A DNA stretch of 47,323 nt from the IMG/VR virus record IMGVR_UViG_3300028908_000003, positions 1 to 47,323 of that record. One strand, given 5' to 3'. The stretch is from a virus. Both the position numbers and the translations under genes were made by a program. Of this stretch, positions 6,620 to 12,713 are shown one piece after another. The notes below the pieces were generated by a model. The model made no database searches. It saw nothing but the letters and a program-made list of their open reading frames with translations, and was not told the DNA's origin. How positions within the stretch are numbered: position 1 is the first letter of the stretch; every line of letters begins with the position of its first letter.

Positions 6620-6711
6620 TGTTCCCTCCTTTGGTAGTTGAACCAGGCCAGTTCGTACAGCGCCCAGGATGCCAGGACGCCAAACGCAACGCCAAAAAGG
6701 AAAGCTAACAT
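6616..6711 (-). CDS. 31-residue membrane micropeptide
   Basis: A short ORF beginning MLAFLFGVAFGVLASWALYE and ending FNYQRREQ. It encodes one hydrophobic helix followed by a polar, positively charged tail, which would favour the C-terminus in the cytoplasm. GAAAGGAGCGAATC precedes the ATG and the stop overlaps the next start as ATGA. Unrecognised; probably a real small membrane protein. Confidence 0.6.
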   Translation of the reverse strand: MLAFLFGVAFGVLASWALYELAWFNYQRREQ

Positions 6712-6747
6712 GATTCGCTCCTTTCGGTTACAGCCTTTCGCTCCTTC

Positions 6748-6990
6748 TTAGAATGTTCCCGGTCCCCAGTTAACCCAAAGGATTCCACTTTCCTCCCCTC
6801 TCAATCCAGCGAGAATCTCTTTCGCTTGGAAGGCCGGGATCCTGTAATCCCTAACGTTGATTCTTTCTTCCCCCTTCGCGTCAAAGTCGGGAATCAAGAT
6901 CTTCCAGAGAACCTCGAGCCCGTGCAGGACATTCTCTTTCATGGCCTCTTTGACTTGTTCCAGTTCATTCCGCGTAAGCTTTCTTTTCAT
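6748..6990 (-). CDS. Small hypothetical protein
   Basis: An 80-residue protein with a helical N-terminal half (KRKLTRNELEQVKEAMKENV) and a second half ending ILWVNWGPGTF. The ATG follows the module GAAAGGAGCGAGCC. Immediately upstream of that module is the GC-rich hairpin at 7010-7037. No family recognised. Confidence 0.6.
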   Translation of the reverse strand: MKRKLTRNELEQVKEAMKENVLHGLEVLWKILIPDFDAKGEERINVRDYRIPAFQAKEILAGLRGEESGILWVNWGPGTF

Positions 6991-7009
6991 GGCTCGCTCC
7001 TTTCGATTT

Positions 7010-7037
7010 AGGCCGGCCGGCCGAAGCCGACCGGCCT
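7010..7037 (-). promoter_or_regulatory. cUUCGg tetraloop hairpin between genes
   Basis: On the minus-strand RNA, AGGCCGGUCGGC pairs with GCCGGCCGGCCU (one G-U) across a UUCG loop closed by C-G, the most stable tetraloop class. It lies after the stop of the 7360 gene and six bases before the ribosome-site module of the 6990 gene. No U-run follows, so termination is unlikely. An RNA stability or processing element, or a barrier to ribosome run-through, fits better. Confidence 0.6.
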
Positions 7038-7060
7038 TTACAATACGGGCTTACATTTCG

Positions 7061-7360
7061 TCAGATAGAATCCCAAAGCCGGTACCAATCTTTTGCATCC
7101 ATCCCAGGATTGAGACCGGTAATCTGGATCCATCGGCTCCAGGATTCTTGGCGCCCCATTCCCTGGCGTTTCCATGCACTCGCAGTAGGGTATGGATCGG
7201 GCCGGGTAGAGACGAGAAATTTCTGCAAGGGAGCGGTGTCTCCCTCCAGGAACCTTTCCGCTTCCTCTTCCGTCAATTCTCCACGCTCAAGCTTGTCGAT
7301 GATCCCGTAGAATTCTTTCTCCTTGAGTTTGTCCAGTAAATCTTCTTTCATACCGTCCAT
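7061..7360 (-). CDS. First gene of the leftward operon, hypothetical
   Basis: A 99-residue protein. The N-terminal 45 residues are acidic and helical (KEDLLDKLKEKEFYGIIDKL, then GELTEEEAERFLEG). The C-terminal half is Trp-rich and basic. The ATG follows GAAAGGAGCGAGCC. It is the promoter-proximal gene of the early leftward operon, with a promoter candidate about 40 bases upstream. First genes in such operons often act on the host, but the sequence shows no domain. Confidence 0.6.
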   Translation of the reverse strand: MDGMKEDLLDKLKEKEFYGIIDKLERGELTEEEAERFLEGDTAPLQKFLVSTRPDPYPTASAWKRQGMGRQESWSRWIQITGLNPGMDAKDWYRLWDSI

Positions 7361-7398
7361 GGCTCGCTCCTTTCTTTATCCTTCCTCCCCCGCGCACT

Positions 7399-7427
7399 AA
7401 CTTACCATCGTCCGATTCATCCGTCAA
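7399..7427 (-). promoter_or_regulatory. Leftward sigma70-like promoter candidate
   Basis: On the minus strand: TTGACG, 17 bases, TAAGTT. The -35 matches five of six consensus bases and the -10 three of six, at optimal spacing. Transcription would start about 30 bases before the ATG at 7360 and serve the whole leftward operon. Confidence 0.5.
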
Positions 7428-7612
7428 CCTTGAGCCCATTCCCTCCTTTTAAGCCCTTGACGCTCTGCTATCGAGGCAACGCCGCTTCCTCCCTGTTTTC
7501 CCAATACCTTCCACACTCTCCACCTTCCCGTTACCTAACCTTTCCTTAACGGTTCCTTAACTCCTCTCTCCCTGTACCGTACACTCACTCTCCCTCCTTC
7601 TTCCCTTCTTAC

Positions 7613-7764
7613 TAGTACCATCTATCACTTAGAATGGGAAAGAGTACAGTACTTAGACGTTAGTACCATTCTTCTTCTTCGTACTGTACTGGAGTTATAT
7701 ATATATATATATATATTCTAGAGTACAGTACAGGAGAGGGATCCTAACGTGCCGTTAGTACCAT
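7613..7764. repeat. GTAC-motif repeats around a (TA)n tract
   Basis: AGTACAGTAC occurs at 7643-7652 and 7722-7731, and in reverse at 7681-7690. The last two form an inverted repeat around the (TA)n tract at about 7696-7716. TAGTACCAT occurs three times, at 7613-7621, 7661-7669 and 7756-7764; the last two share the longer CGTTAGTACCAT. Short direct and inverted repeats next to an easily melted AT tract are typical of iteron-type origins or multi-site operators. Confidence 0.65.
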
Positions 7765-8233
7765 ACCCCCCCCATAGGGGTCATAGGGTCCATTCGCTTT
7801 GGAGTCCCATGAGAGTAAAGTGACTCTCCTCCGTACGAATTTTTTAGTAATGGGTAGTTTTTAGGCTTAATGGGAGGTCTTAGGGTTTTAAGAGTTAAGA
7901 GACTTTTAAGAATTGGAGGGTACGGGGTTAGAAGGAGCAGGATGGATGGTGAGGAGGTACGGATGGGAACGGGTGGACACCCGGAGATGGGATTGGGACG
8001 GTAGTAGGGGGGAATGTGGGGTTGGAGTGAGGAGAAGGGACGAGGAGGCGTGTGTGACCGGCATATGGGCGCCTGGAGAGGCGTTTGGGGGAGGGGTAGT
8101 GGTTTGGGTAGGGTGGTGATGAACGTGGCTTGTAGGGGTGTTTAAACGGCTCTACGGGGAAATGCCAGATTTTAGGGTTTTGTAAGGTGGTGGGGGAAGA
8201 AAATTTGGTGGGTTGTGGTGCGGGAGGAGGGTG

Positions 8234-8262
8234 TTGACAGAACAGTGACGTTGGAGTAGGAT
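8234..8262 (+). promoter_or_regulatory. Rightward sigma70 promoter
   Basis: TTGACA (perfect -35) at 8234-8239, 17 bases, then TAGGAT at 8257-8262 (four of six). The predicted start is near 8269, about 40 bases before the first rightward gene, whose GGAGG ribosome site is at 8298. The same -10, TAGGAT at the same spacing, recurs in the minus-strand promoter candidate at 20569-20597. Confidence 0.7.
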
Positions 8263-8310
8263 GGGTTGTATGGTGATGAGAGAGGCGCATTTTTTTTGGA
8301 GGCATAGGCG

Positions 8311-8523
8311 ATGGCACTTGAACTTAAGTATTTCGTTCTGAAGCCCCGGTCAAAATACTACGGGGATCCGTGGGGAAGAGCAGCAAGGAAGGCGATGTTT
8401 ACCTTTGCCATCGAGATCGCGGGCGAGGACGAGGAGCTCTACCACGACTTGCTGGCCTGGATCAAACGAGAGGACGCTAGAGAGGAGAGTATGGCAAGGC
8501 TGGACGGTGAGGAGGGAGAATGA
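8311..8523 (+). CDS. First gene of the rightward accessory operon
   Basis: A 70-residue acidic protein: short beta-like start (ALELKYFVLKPRSKYYGDPW), then two helices (RAARKAMFTFAIEIAGED and LYHDLLAWIKRED). It resembles small hypothetical proteins common in phages that begin KYFVLxPRSK, from memory. It is the first gene after the strong promoter at 8234, with GGAGG eight bases before the ATG. It overlaps the next gene by ATGA. Function unknown. Confidence 0.7.
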   Translation: MALELKYFVLKPRSKYYGDPWGRAARKAMFTFAIEIAGEDEELYHDLLAWIKREDAREESMARLDGEEGE

Positions 8524-8888
8524 GAGAAATTTATGTGTTCAAGGTGGTGAGGGTGGAGTCGAAACGCTTGGTTTCGGCGATCTATAAGCCTTGCGATAAC
8601 GAAGACCTAATCACTTACATGGTTGGGGAACCTACGCGACCGCGTCCTGGATGGGGGCCTTTATCGGCGTTTGAGTCTTTGAGGGAGGCTCTCGTTTTCA
8701 GGGAGCGAAATATTTATGCGATTTATCCGAGCGAGATTTGGTTGGCGAGGGCCAAGTCTTCGAGCGAGAAAGCCCTGTGGCAACCGACAAGACCCTTTTA
8801 TACAAAAAGACATCCCAAACTACCGAGCTGGTGTCCGCCAGGTACTGTCCTCTGCGACGAGATTACCCTGATAGCGAGGGTTATGTGA
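8520..8888 (+). CDS. Array family A protein, copy 1
   Basis: A 122-residue protein and the first member of a three-copy family in this operon. Shared landmarks with the next gene: YVFKVVRV at residue 5, SAIYKP, an RPRPGWGPLSAFES block, a W near residue 75 in the middle, and the C-terminal PPGTVLCDEITLIARV. The spacing of these blocks is preserved although overall identity is modest, which indicates an old duplication. It starts as ATGA after GAGGAGGGAGA. Function unknown; position directly behind a strong promoter suggests an early, host-directed role. Confidence 0.75.
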   Translation: MREIYVFKVVRVESKRLVSAIYKPCDNEDLITYMVGEPTRPRPGWGPLSAFESLREALVFRERNIYAIYPSEIWLARAKSSSEKALWQPTRPFYTKRHPKLPSWCPPGTVLCDEITLIARVM

Positions 8889-9289
8889 TGCCGCGGGTGA
8901 TCAAGGTCTTTAAGGTTGTACGTGTTGTGAACGGTGTGTTGTTGTCTGCGATAGCGAAACCTCCGGAAGAGATTGTGTATCGGCCTGGGGAATGGACGGA
9001 GCGGAGGCCGAACAGGAGGAAGTGGGGGCCTTTGGCAGCCTTCGATTCAGAACGAGCTGCCGTTTGGTTTATTCGTGATACTTGGTGGGGTACTCGTGAT
9101 ACTGTCAGTAGCTTTTGGCCGATCCAGGTCTGGGAGGCTGAGGGCGTGAGATCTCGGGCAAGGATCTTACGCAAACCGTCTAGATTTCGCCACAGACGCA
9201 CCTATGAGATAAGAGATTTTCCTAGCGGCACTATTCTATGCGACAGGATCAAGCTGGTGATGCGCGTCTACCCGAAGGAGGGGAGATGA
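8888..9289 (+). CDS. Array family A protein, copy 2
   Basis: A 133-residue paralogue of the preceding gene: KVFKVVRVVNG, SAIAKP, RKWGPLAAFDSERAAVWF, IQVWEAEG and the C-terminal FPSGTILCDRIKLVMRV. It starts as TGATG on the previous stop with GAGGG upstream; a longer start at 8738 would run 150 bases back into copy 1 and is not supported. The C-terminal L-C-D-x-I-x-L-x-x-R-V block is the best diagnostic of the family. It is basic and Trp-rich. Unknown function. Confidence 0.75.
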   Translation: MPRVIKVFKVVRVVNGVLLSAIAKPPEEIVYRPGEWTERRPNRRKWGPLAAFDSERAAVWFIRDTWWGTRDTVSSFWPIQVWEAEGVRSRARILRKPSRFRHRRTYEIRDFPSGTILCDRIKLVMRVYPKEGR

Positions 9290-9516
9290 AGCGGATTGAA
9301 TTTGAGGCCTGGGTTACAAGGGATTATTCGTTCGACGTGACAACATGCCTGCACTTTCGGGAGCCGACCAAGATCCCAAGCAAGCCCCCGCTTGGAGAAT
9401 CGACCTGGGCGTCTGGTAGTCTTGGATTCATATTTGAGCGCTTTGATATTCCTCAGCCTAGACTGGAGCCTGGGCAGAAGGTGAAGGTCAAAGTAACGAT
9501 CGAGGAGGTGATATGA
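9286..9516 (+). CDS. Array family B protein, copy 1
   Basis: A 76-residue protein that opens the second family of the array: a start of the type (F/I)xxWV(A/T)(R/K)D (here FEAWVTRDYSFD), a mid-section with FREPTK, then a C-terminal strand L-x-PG-x-x-V-x-V-K-V-T-I (LEPGQKVKVKVTIEEV). The fold is probably a small beta protein. It resembles short proteins of WVARD...KP type seen in other phages, from memory. The start is ATGA with GGAGGGG. Confidence 0.75.
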   Translation: MKRIEFEAWVTRDYSFDVTTCLHFREPTKIPSKPPLGESTWASGSLGFIFERFDIPQPRLEPGQKVKVKVTIEEVI

Positions 9517-9767
9517 GTTTCACGATGTGGGTAGCTAGAGAATTGTTTCCACGTAAAAACAAGAAGCCTTTTGGGGATTATCACTTTTTCCTGAGAGAAG
9601 ACAGGATACACAAATTATGCTTTAATGATGGAACCGTAGACTTCTATGGGGCAGAATTTACTATCTGCGAGAAGGAAGGATGGAGAATTCTTAAGAAGGA
9701 AGGTCTCATGCTCGATCCTGGAGACGGTCCTGTAAAGATCGAAGTTGCCATAAGGAGGGTAGAATGA
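9513..9767 (+). CDS. Array family B protein, copy 2
   Basis: An 84-residue paralogue: FTMWVARELF at the start, FFLRED in the middle, VDFYGAEFTI, and C-terminal LDPGDGPVKIEVAIRRVE. The PGDGP-x-x-IEV-x-I-R-R ending is shared with copies 3, 4 and 5. ATGA overlaps at both ends and GAGGAGG before the start show tight translational coupling. Unknown function. Confidence 0.75.
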   Translation: MSFTMWVARELFPRKNKKPFGDYHFFLREDRIHKLCFNDGTVDFYGAEFTICEKEGWRILKKEGLMLDPGDGPVKIEVAIRRVE

Positions 9768-10045
9768 GCGCTAAGTTATGGATCGCCAGAGAGAGGTATA
9801 TTCCGTGTTATGATACATCAGAGGAAGAAATTCGCCAGTTGAGTGACTACCTCATCTGGAGGAACGAGAATGAAATCGTCAAGAGCAGTTACTGCAACGG
9901 ACATGTCAGGTTCGAGGGGTCCGACTACACACTCGGCTCACGCGTTTGGGAGCCTATCCTCAAAGAGGCGAGTCTTAGCCTTGAACCTGGCGATGGGCCA
10001 GTTCCTATCGAGGTAACGATTAGACGTTTGGACAAGGATGGCTGA
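9764..10045 (+). CDS. Array family B protein, copy 3
   Basis: A 93-residue paralogue: AKLWIARERYIP at the start, an insertion with EEEIRQLSDY, then GHVRFEGSDYTL and C-terminal LEPGDGPVPIEVTIRRLDKDG. It is coupled to copy 2 by ATGA with AGGAGGG upstream. The C-terminal half is more conserved between copies than the middle, as in the rest of the array. Confidence 0.75.
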   Translation: MSAKLWIARERYIPCYDTSEEEIRQLSDYLIWRNENEIVKSSYCNGHVRFEGSDYTLGSRVWEPILKEASLSLEPGDGPVPIEVTIRRLDKDG

Positions 10046-10058
10046 TGGGAGGAAGGAC

Positions 10059-10325
10059 ATGCCAATAGAATTTTGGATTGCTAGAGACAGGTTCTGGGAA
10101 GGCGAGAAATACACGGAAGAGAAGGCTAGCCACGCCTTGAGCATCTTCCTGGACAAAGAAGACGTTATTAAGTGGCAGCAAGGAGGAAAGGTCGCCTTCT
10201 ATGGGTATTGGTTGAAACTCTTCGACGAGAGGGTTGATCAAGTGCTGTCTGGGCTAGGGATCAACCTGGCACCTGGTGAAGGACCTGTGAGTATAGAAGT
10301 CAAGGCTAAAAAGTTAGGTGGATAA
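10059..10325 (+). CDS. Array family B protein, copy 4
   Basis: An 88-residue paralogue: IEFWIARDRFWEGE, IFLDKEDVI, GKVAFYGYWLKL, then LGINLAPGEGPVSIEVKAKKL. The start at 10059 has GGGAGGAAGGAC before it and is preferred over 10038, which lacks a ribosome site. It is closest to copy 5 at 10521: both have (W/V)ARDR, KKED or DKED, and LGI-x-LAPGEGP. Confidence 0.75.
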   Translation: MPIEFWIARDRFWEGEKYTEEKASHALSIFLDKEDVIKWQQGGKVAFYGYWLKLFDERVDQVLSGLGINLAPGEGPVSIEVKAKKLGG

Positions 10326-10328
10326 AAG

Positions 10329-10520
10329 ATGATCGAAGATGACGTGATCAGGTTAATGGGGAAAGACCCGTCCGAATATAATCATTGTGTTTCGTGCCAC
10401 GAGGATTATGCAAATGGAATTCCCATGGGTTTTGTAGAGATCGATGGTGAAGTTGTCGATGTTTGCTGCTACGTAATGACCGATTACGAAAAGTTCTCAA
10501 AACACAATACGGAGAGATAA
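10329..10520 (+). CDS. Small Cys-rich protein inserted in the array
   Basis: A 63-residue protein unrelated to its neighbours. It has C20-V-S-C23-H and a later C46-C47 pair, so it could bind a metal, though the second knuckle is not a standard CxxC. It is acidic and AT-richer than the structural genes. Its position between copies 4 and 5 of family B suggests a later insertion or a cargo gene in a shuffling locus. Confidence 0.65.
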   Translation: MIEDDVIRLMGKDPSEYNHCVSCHEDYANGIPMGFVEIDGEVVDVCCYVMTDYEKFSKHNTER

Positions 10521-10802
10521 ATGGGTGTAAAAATCTGGGTTGCTAGAGACAGGTTTTTTGTGGGGCAAGAAGGGATGGAAAGAAAACCTGATAACTCCGT
10601 TATCTTTTTTTCAAAGAAAGAAGATGCTGTTAAAGAGGATTACGGGGAGAAGGTCGTCTTTCTGGGAGGTTTCATGGAAGTGTCTGGTGATAATGCAGAC
10701 AATATCCTGCGTGACCTTGGGATTAGCTTGGCACCTGGTGAAGGGCCGATCCCGATTGAAATCACGGGGAGGAGGTTAGATTGTGGTGAAGAGGAAAGAT
10801 AA
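10521..10802 (+). CDS. Array family B protein, copy 5
   Basis: A 93-residue paralogue: VKIWVARDRFF, VIFFSKKEDAV, GEKVVFLGGFMEV, then LGISLAPGEGPIPIEITGRRL and an acidic tail. It starts directly after the previous stop (TAA-ATG). Copies 4 and 5 are the most alike pair, consistent with a recent duplication followed by, or preceding, insertion of the Cys-rich gene between them. Confidence 0.75.
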   Translation: MGVKIWVARDRFFVGQEGMERKPDNSVIFFSKKEDAVKEDYGEKVVFLGGFMEVSGDNADNILRDLGISLAPGEGPIPIEITGRRLDCGEEER

Positions 10803-11073
10803 AATAAGAATTGAAAGAACCGTTTGGGTTACAAAGGATGAGGACGAACCTATTTACGAAATTCTGCACTTTTCTAAACCATCCAAGACCGAACCAAGTG
10901 GTCTGTATGACAATGAAAGCAAGATCTGGTGGTCTGATTTATGGATCCGATTGAATTCATATCTCCCTAATTATGTGCCAGTTCTTAAGCCCGGAGAATG
11001 CCGAAAAGCGAAACTCATTATCATAGACGAAACCGATGAAGAGGAAGGTGACTGTGGTGAAGAAGACCTTTGA
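10783..11073 (+). CDS. Array family B protein, copy 6 (divergent, GTG start)
   Basis: A 96-residue, more distant paralogue: IERTVWVTKDED, ILHFSKPSKTEPSG, WSDLWIRL, then VLKPGECRKAKLIIID and a long acidic tail (DETDEEEGDCGEEDL). In its WVT(K/R)D and (S/E)KP or REP features it is closer to copy 1 than to copies 2-5. The start is GTG, in a TGTGGTGAAGA context after GGAGGAGG; the same context recurs at the next gene. Confidence 0.65.
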   Translation: MVKRKDKIRIERTVWVTKDEDEPIYEILHFSKPSKTEPSGLYDNESKIWWSDLWIRLNSYLPNYVPVLKPGECRKAKLIIIDETDEEEGDCGEEDL

Positions 11074-11779
11074 GCCGGTAGAGAACGGCATCAAGGCTTA
11101 CAAGGTGGTCAAGTGCATTCATGGCTACCAGATGTCGGTCTATCTCGGCAAGAGAATCAAGTATTATATCGGAGAGTTCGTTGAGAGGCCTAAGCCAAAA
11201 AATGGGTTTCAGCCTCGGGATGGAAGACCTTACAACGGGCCTTTGGTCGCCTGGAACAACCTGGAAGCCGCAAAGGCCTACCTGCAAACAATGCGTTCGT
11301 GCAAAGCGCAGCTTTGGGAATGCACCATCATCCCCTCCAAAGACCCTTACCCATGGTCCGGTATCTCCAGCGGTGAATTCTACGCCAGGAGATGGCAAAA
11401 AGAATATGACCCGAATGAAGTAATGTGCGATAAAATCAGGCTGGAAAAACTGATCGAGGAGGTAAGTTATATGCCTGAAGGTGCCATGGAAAAAGAAAAG
11501 ATCGGCGGGTGGAGAAAAAATCTACCTGGCAAGCCCCAAAGGACCCTCACGGTCGATGGCTACATCGCCAAGGATTACGGGTTCAAAGGAGCGTTCTTCT
11601 ACGAAGTCGAACCTCATTATGACGCCGTGAACAAGATATTCCATCCGATCATGATGGATAACGGGGAGCCGACCTTCTACTTCCACCTGGACGACACAAT
11701 GACGGAAGAAGTCTTCCGTCTGAAGAGCGGAGATCTGGTTGAGGCGAAGATTACGATCACCATCAAGAAAAGAAAGTAA
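11054..11779 (+). CDS. Fusion of array families A and B
   Basis: A 241-residue protein. Residues about 10-140 repeat the family A landmarks: AYKVVKC, a RPKP block, YNGPLVAWNNLEAAKAYL, a W in the middle, and EVMCDKIRLEKLIEEV. Residues about 165-241 repeat family B: VDGYIAKDYGFKGAFFYEVEP, FYFHLDD, then LKSGDLVEAKITITIKKRK. It closes the array and links the two families. GTG at 11054 is preferred, because the TGTGGTGAAGA context matches the 10783 start and AAGGTGA precedes it; ATG at 11036 is the alternative but lacks a ribosome site. Function unknown. Confidence 0.75.
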   Translation: MVKKTFEPVENGIKAYKVVKCIHGYQMSVYLGKRIKYYIGEFVERPKPKNGFQPRDGRPYNGPLVAWNNLEAAKAYLQTMRSCKAQLWECTIIPSKDPYPWSGISSGEFYARRWQKEYDPNEVMCDKIRLEKLIEEVSYMPEGAMEKEKIGGWRKNLPGKPQRTLTVDGYIAKDYGFKGAFFYEVEPHYDAVNKIFHPIMMDNGEPTFYFHLDDTMTEEVFRLKSGDLVEAKITITIKKRK

Positions 11780-11787
11780 CAGAGGAA

Positions 11788-12123
11788 ATGAGTTTAGACT
11801 ACGGGATTACAGCAAAAAATGATAAGTCTGGAAAGACTAAAAAATTTATGCATGTAGTTGATGAATACTATGCAAGTTTTGAAGATGGTTGGTGCTGGGT
11901 TCTTTATGAAAAAAAACAGGCCAAGTCTGGTAAGGATAAAGGCAAAACAATAATGCAGACTGTCGGATATTGGGGACAGCTTGAGCCTTTGCTTCGGGAA
12001 GCCGCAAGGAAGGTTGGTTACAAAAAGGCTGAAACCTTGGAGGAATATCTCCTCGAGTTTCAGAAGGCCGTGGAAAAGATCCGGGAGAAGTTGCCCGAGA
12101 TTGAGAGAGAAGGAAAGAAATAA
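11788..12123 (+). CDS. Hypothetical protein
   Basis: A 111-residue, Lys/Glu-rich protein. The N-terminal half is beta-like and aromatic (DEYYASFEDGWCWVLYEKK). The C-terminal half is a predicted long helix (TLEEYLLEFQKAVEKIREKL). The gene is AT-richer than the late genes, like the array before it. GAGGAAATG gives a short-spaced ribosome site. No family recognised. Confidence 0.65.
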   Translation: MSLDYGITAKNDKSGKTKKFMHVVDEYYASFEDGWCWVLYEKKQAKSGKDKGKTIMQTVGYWGQLEPLLREAARKVGYKKAETLEEYLLEFQKAVEKIREKLPEIEREGKK

Positions 12124-12129
12124 TGGTTG

Positions 12130-12191
12130 GGCGGGGGCGGCCTGTGTTGGAAGTAGGTCGAGCTGGTCTTTCTTTGATTGCCGCCTCCGCC
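12130..12191 (+). promoter_or_regulatory. GC-rich hairpin after 12123, possible weak terminator
   Basis: GGCGGGGGCGGC (12130-12141) pairs with GCCGCCTCCGCC (12180-12191), with one G-U on the RNA, across a 38-base loop. AGCCTTTTCC follows. The stem is very stable but the U-run is short, so partial termination or an RNA processing site is as likely as a full terminator. It separates the paralogue array from the next group of genes. Confidence 0.45.
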
Positions 12192-12193
12192 AG

Positions 12194-12215
12194 CCTTTTC
12201 CTAAAACAGGAAAGG
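12194..12215 (+). promoter_or_regulatory. Hairpin that covers a ribosome binding site
   Basis: CCTTTTCCT (12194-12202) can pair with AGGAAAGG (12208-12215). The right arm contains the first half of the AAAGGAGG ribosome site (12211-12218) of the gene at 12223, so folding would reduce its translation. Confidence 0.45.
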
Positions 12216-12222
12216 AGGCCAC

Positions 12223-12450
12223 ATGCCAACATCCGTTTTCATCGGCGGGCCAAAAGACGGGCTGGAGGTTGATATTGCAGTCGGCGTGGAATGGAGATTT
12301 CCCCTGCCGGCCGATAACAATCCAGCCAAATGCCCGAAGATGCCACCGCCCAGAGAGAGGTTCTGGGTAGCAAAATATACCTACGACAAAAGAAGGACCA
12401 TGAAAGCAAAAAGGCCGGTCTATGTTTTCGATGGATACGAGGAGATGTAG
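12223..12450 (+). CDS. Small GGPxDG-type hypothetical protein
   Basis: A 75-residue protein starting MPTSVFIGGPKDGLEVDI. Small phage proteins of this type have a GGPxDG motif near the start and a C-terminal Y-x-F-x-GY element; here the end is YVFDGYEEM. The genome holds a second, distant protein of this kind at 19916. The AAAGGAGG ribosome site may be masked by the hairpin at 12194. Function unknown. Confidence 0.65.
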   Translation: MPTSVFIGGPKDGLEVDIAVGVEWRFPLPADNNPAKCPKMPPPRERFWVAKYTYDKRRTMKAKRPVYVFDGYEEM

Positions 12451-12452
12451 TG

Positions 12453-12713
12453 ATGTTTGGAAAGAATGAGGATCAAACCGCTCTCATTTTGTGGGGAGTG
12501 AACCCTTTCGAGTATTTCGCCATCCAGGCGTTCATCAACTTGGAAGTCGTTCTGATCTTCTTCAAGCTTGTGGACGTCCATATCTCGTTCGCAACGATGT
12601 TGCTTCCTGTTCCCCTGTTCCTGGCGGCATATTTGCTCGTCGGCTTGACCAGGTATATCTTTCAAACGATCCAAGCAAAAAGGGCGTCTCATGAAAACGG
12701 AGAGGAAGGGTAA
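12453..12713 (+). CDS. Two-helix membrane protein
   Basis: An 86-residue protein starting MFGKNEDQTALILWGVNPFE. It has two hydrophobic stretches, about residues 20-42 (FAIQAFINLEVVLIFFKLV) and 47-70 (FATMLLPVPLFLAAYLLVGL), then a basic and polar C-terminus. Predicted to be an inner-membrane hairpin. Size and topology would suit a holin or a superinfection-exclusion protein, but its position in the accessory operon, far from the lysis cassette, makes holin only a possibility. Confidence 0.65.
   Translation: MFGKNEDQTALILWGVNPFEYFAIQAFINLEVVLIFFKLVDVHISFATMLLPVPLFLAAYLLVGLTRYIFQTIQAKRASHENGEEG

Larger units (their letters stand above)
7361..8310. other. 950-bp non-coding divergent control region, candidate origin
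   Basis: No convincing gene lies here. From 7370 to about 7620 the plus strand is strongly pyrimidine-rich; from about 7730 to 8300 it is strongly purine-rich and full of G. The switch is centred on a (TA)n tract at about 7696-7716 flanked by repeated GTAC motifs. A promoter candidate points outward at each end. A hairpin GAGAGT-N6-ACTCTC lies at 7811-7828, with a T6 run ten bases downstream. The arrangement fits a divergent early promoter region that may also be the replication origin. Confidence 0.7.

Noticed and set aside
7287-7439. Minus-strand ORF of 50 codons starting at 7439 after AAAAGGAGGG
   Set aside because: The ribosome-like site is tempting, but the spacing is too short, the start lies upstream of the -35 of the candidate promoter, and the frame runs out of phase through the first gene.
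7913-8119. Plus-strand 68-residue ORF in the control region
   Set aside because: Gly/Trp/Arg/Val-rich low-complexity translation of a purine-rich stretch; its frame does not lead into the operon.
7928-8317. Minus-strand 129-residue ORF in the control region
   Set aside because: Extremely Pro/His/Ser-rich sequence that simply reflects the G-rich composition of the other strand; no ribosome site and no domain.
12123-12272. 49-codon ORF starting TAATG on the 11788 gene stop
   Set aside because: Runs through both hairpins and out of phase into the next gene; Arg/Ala/Gly-rich without domain character. The coupling looks accidental.
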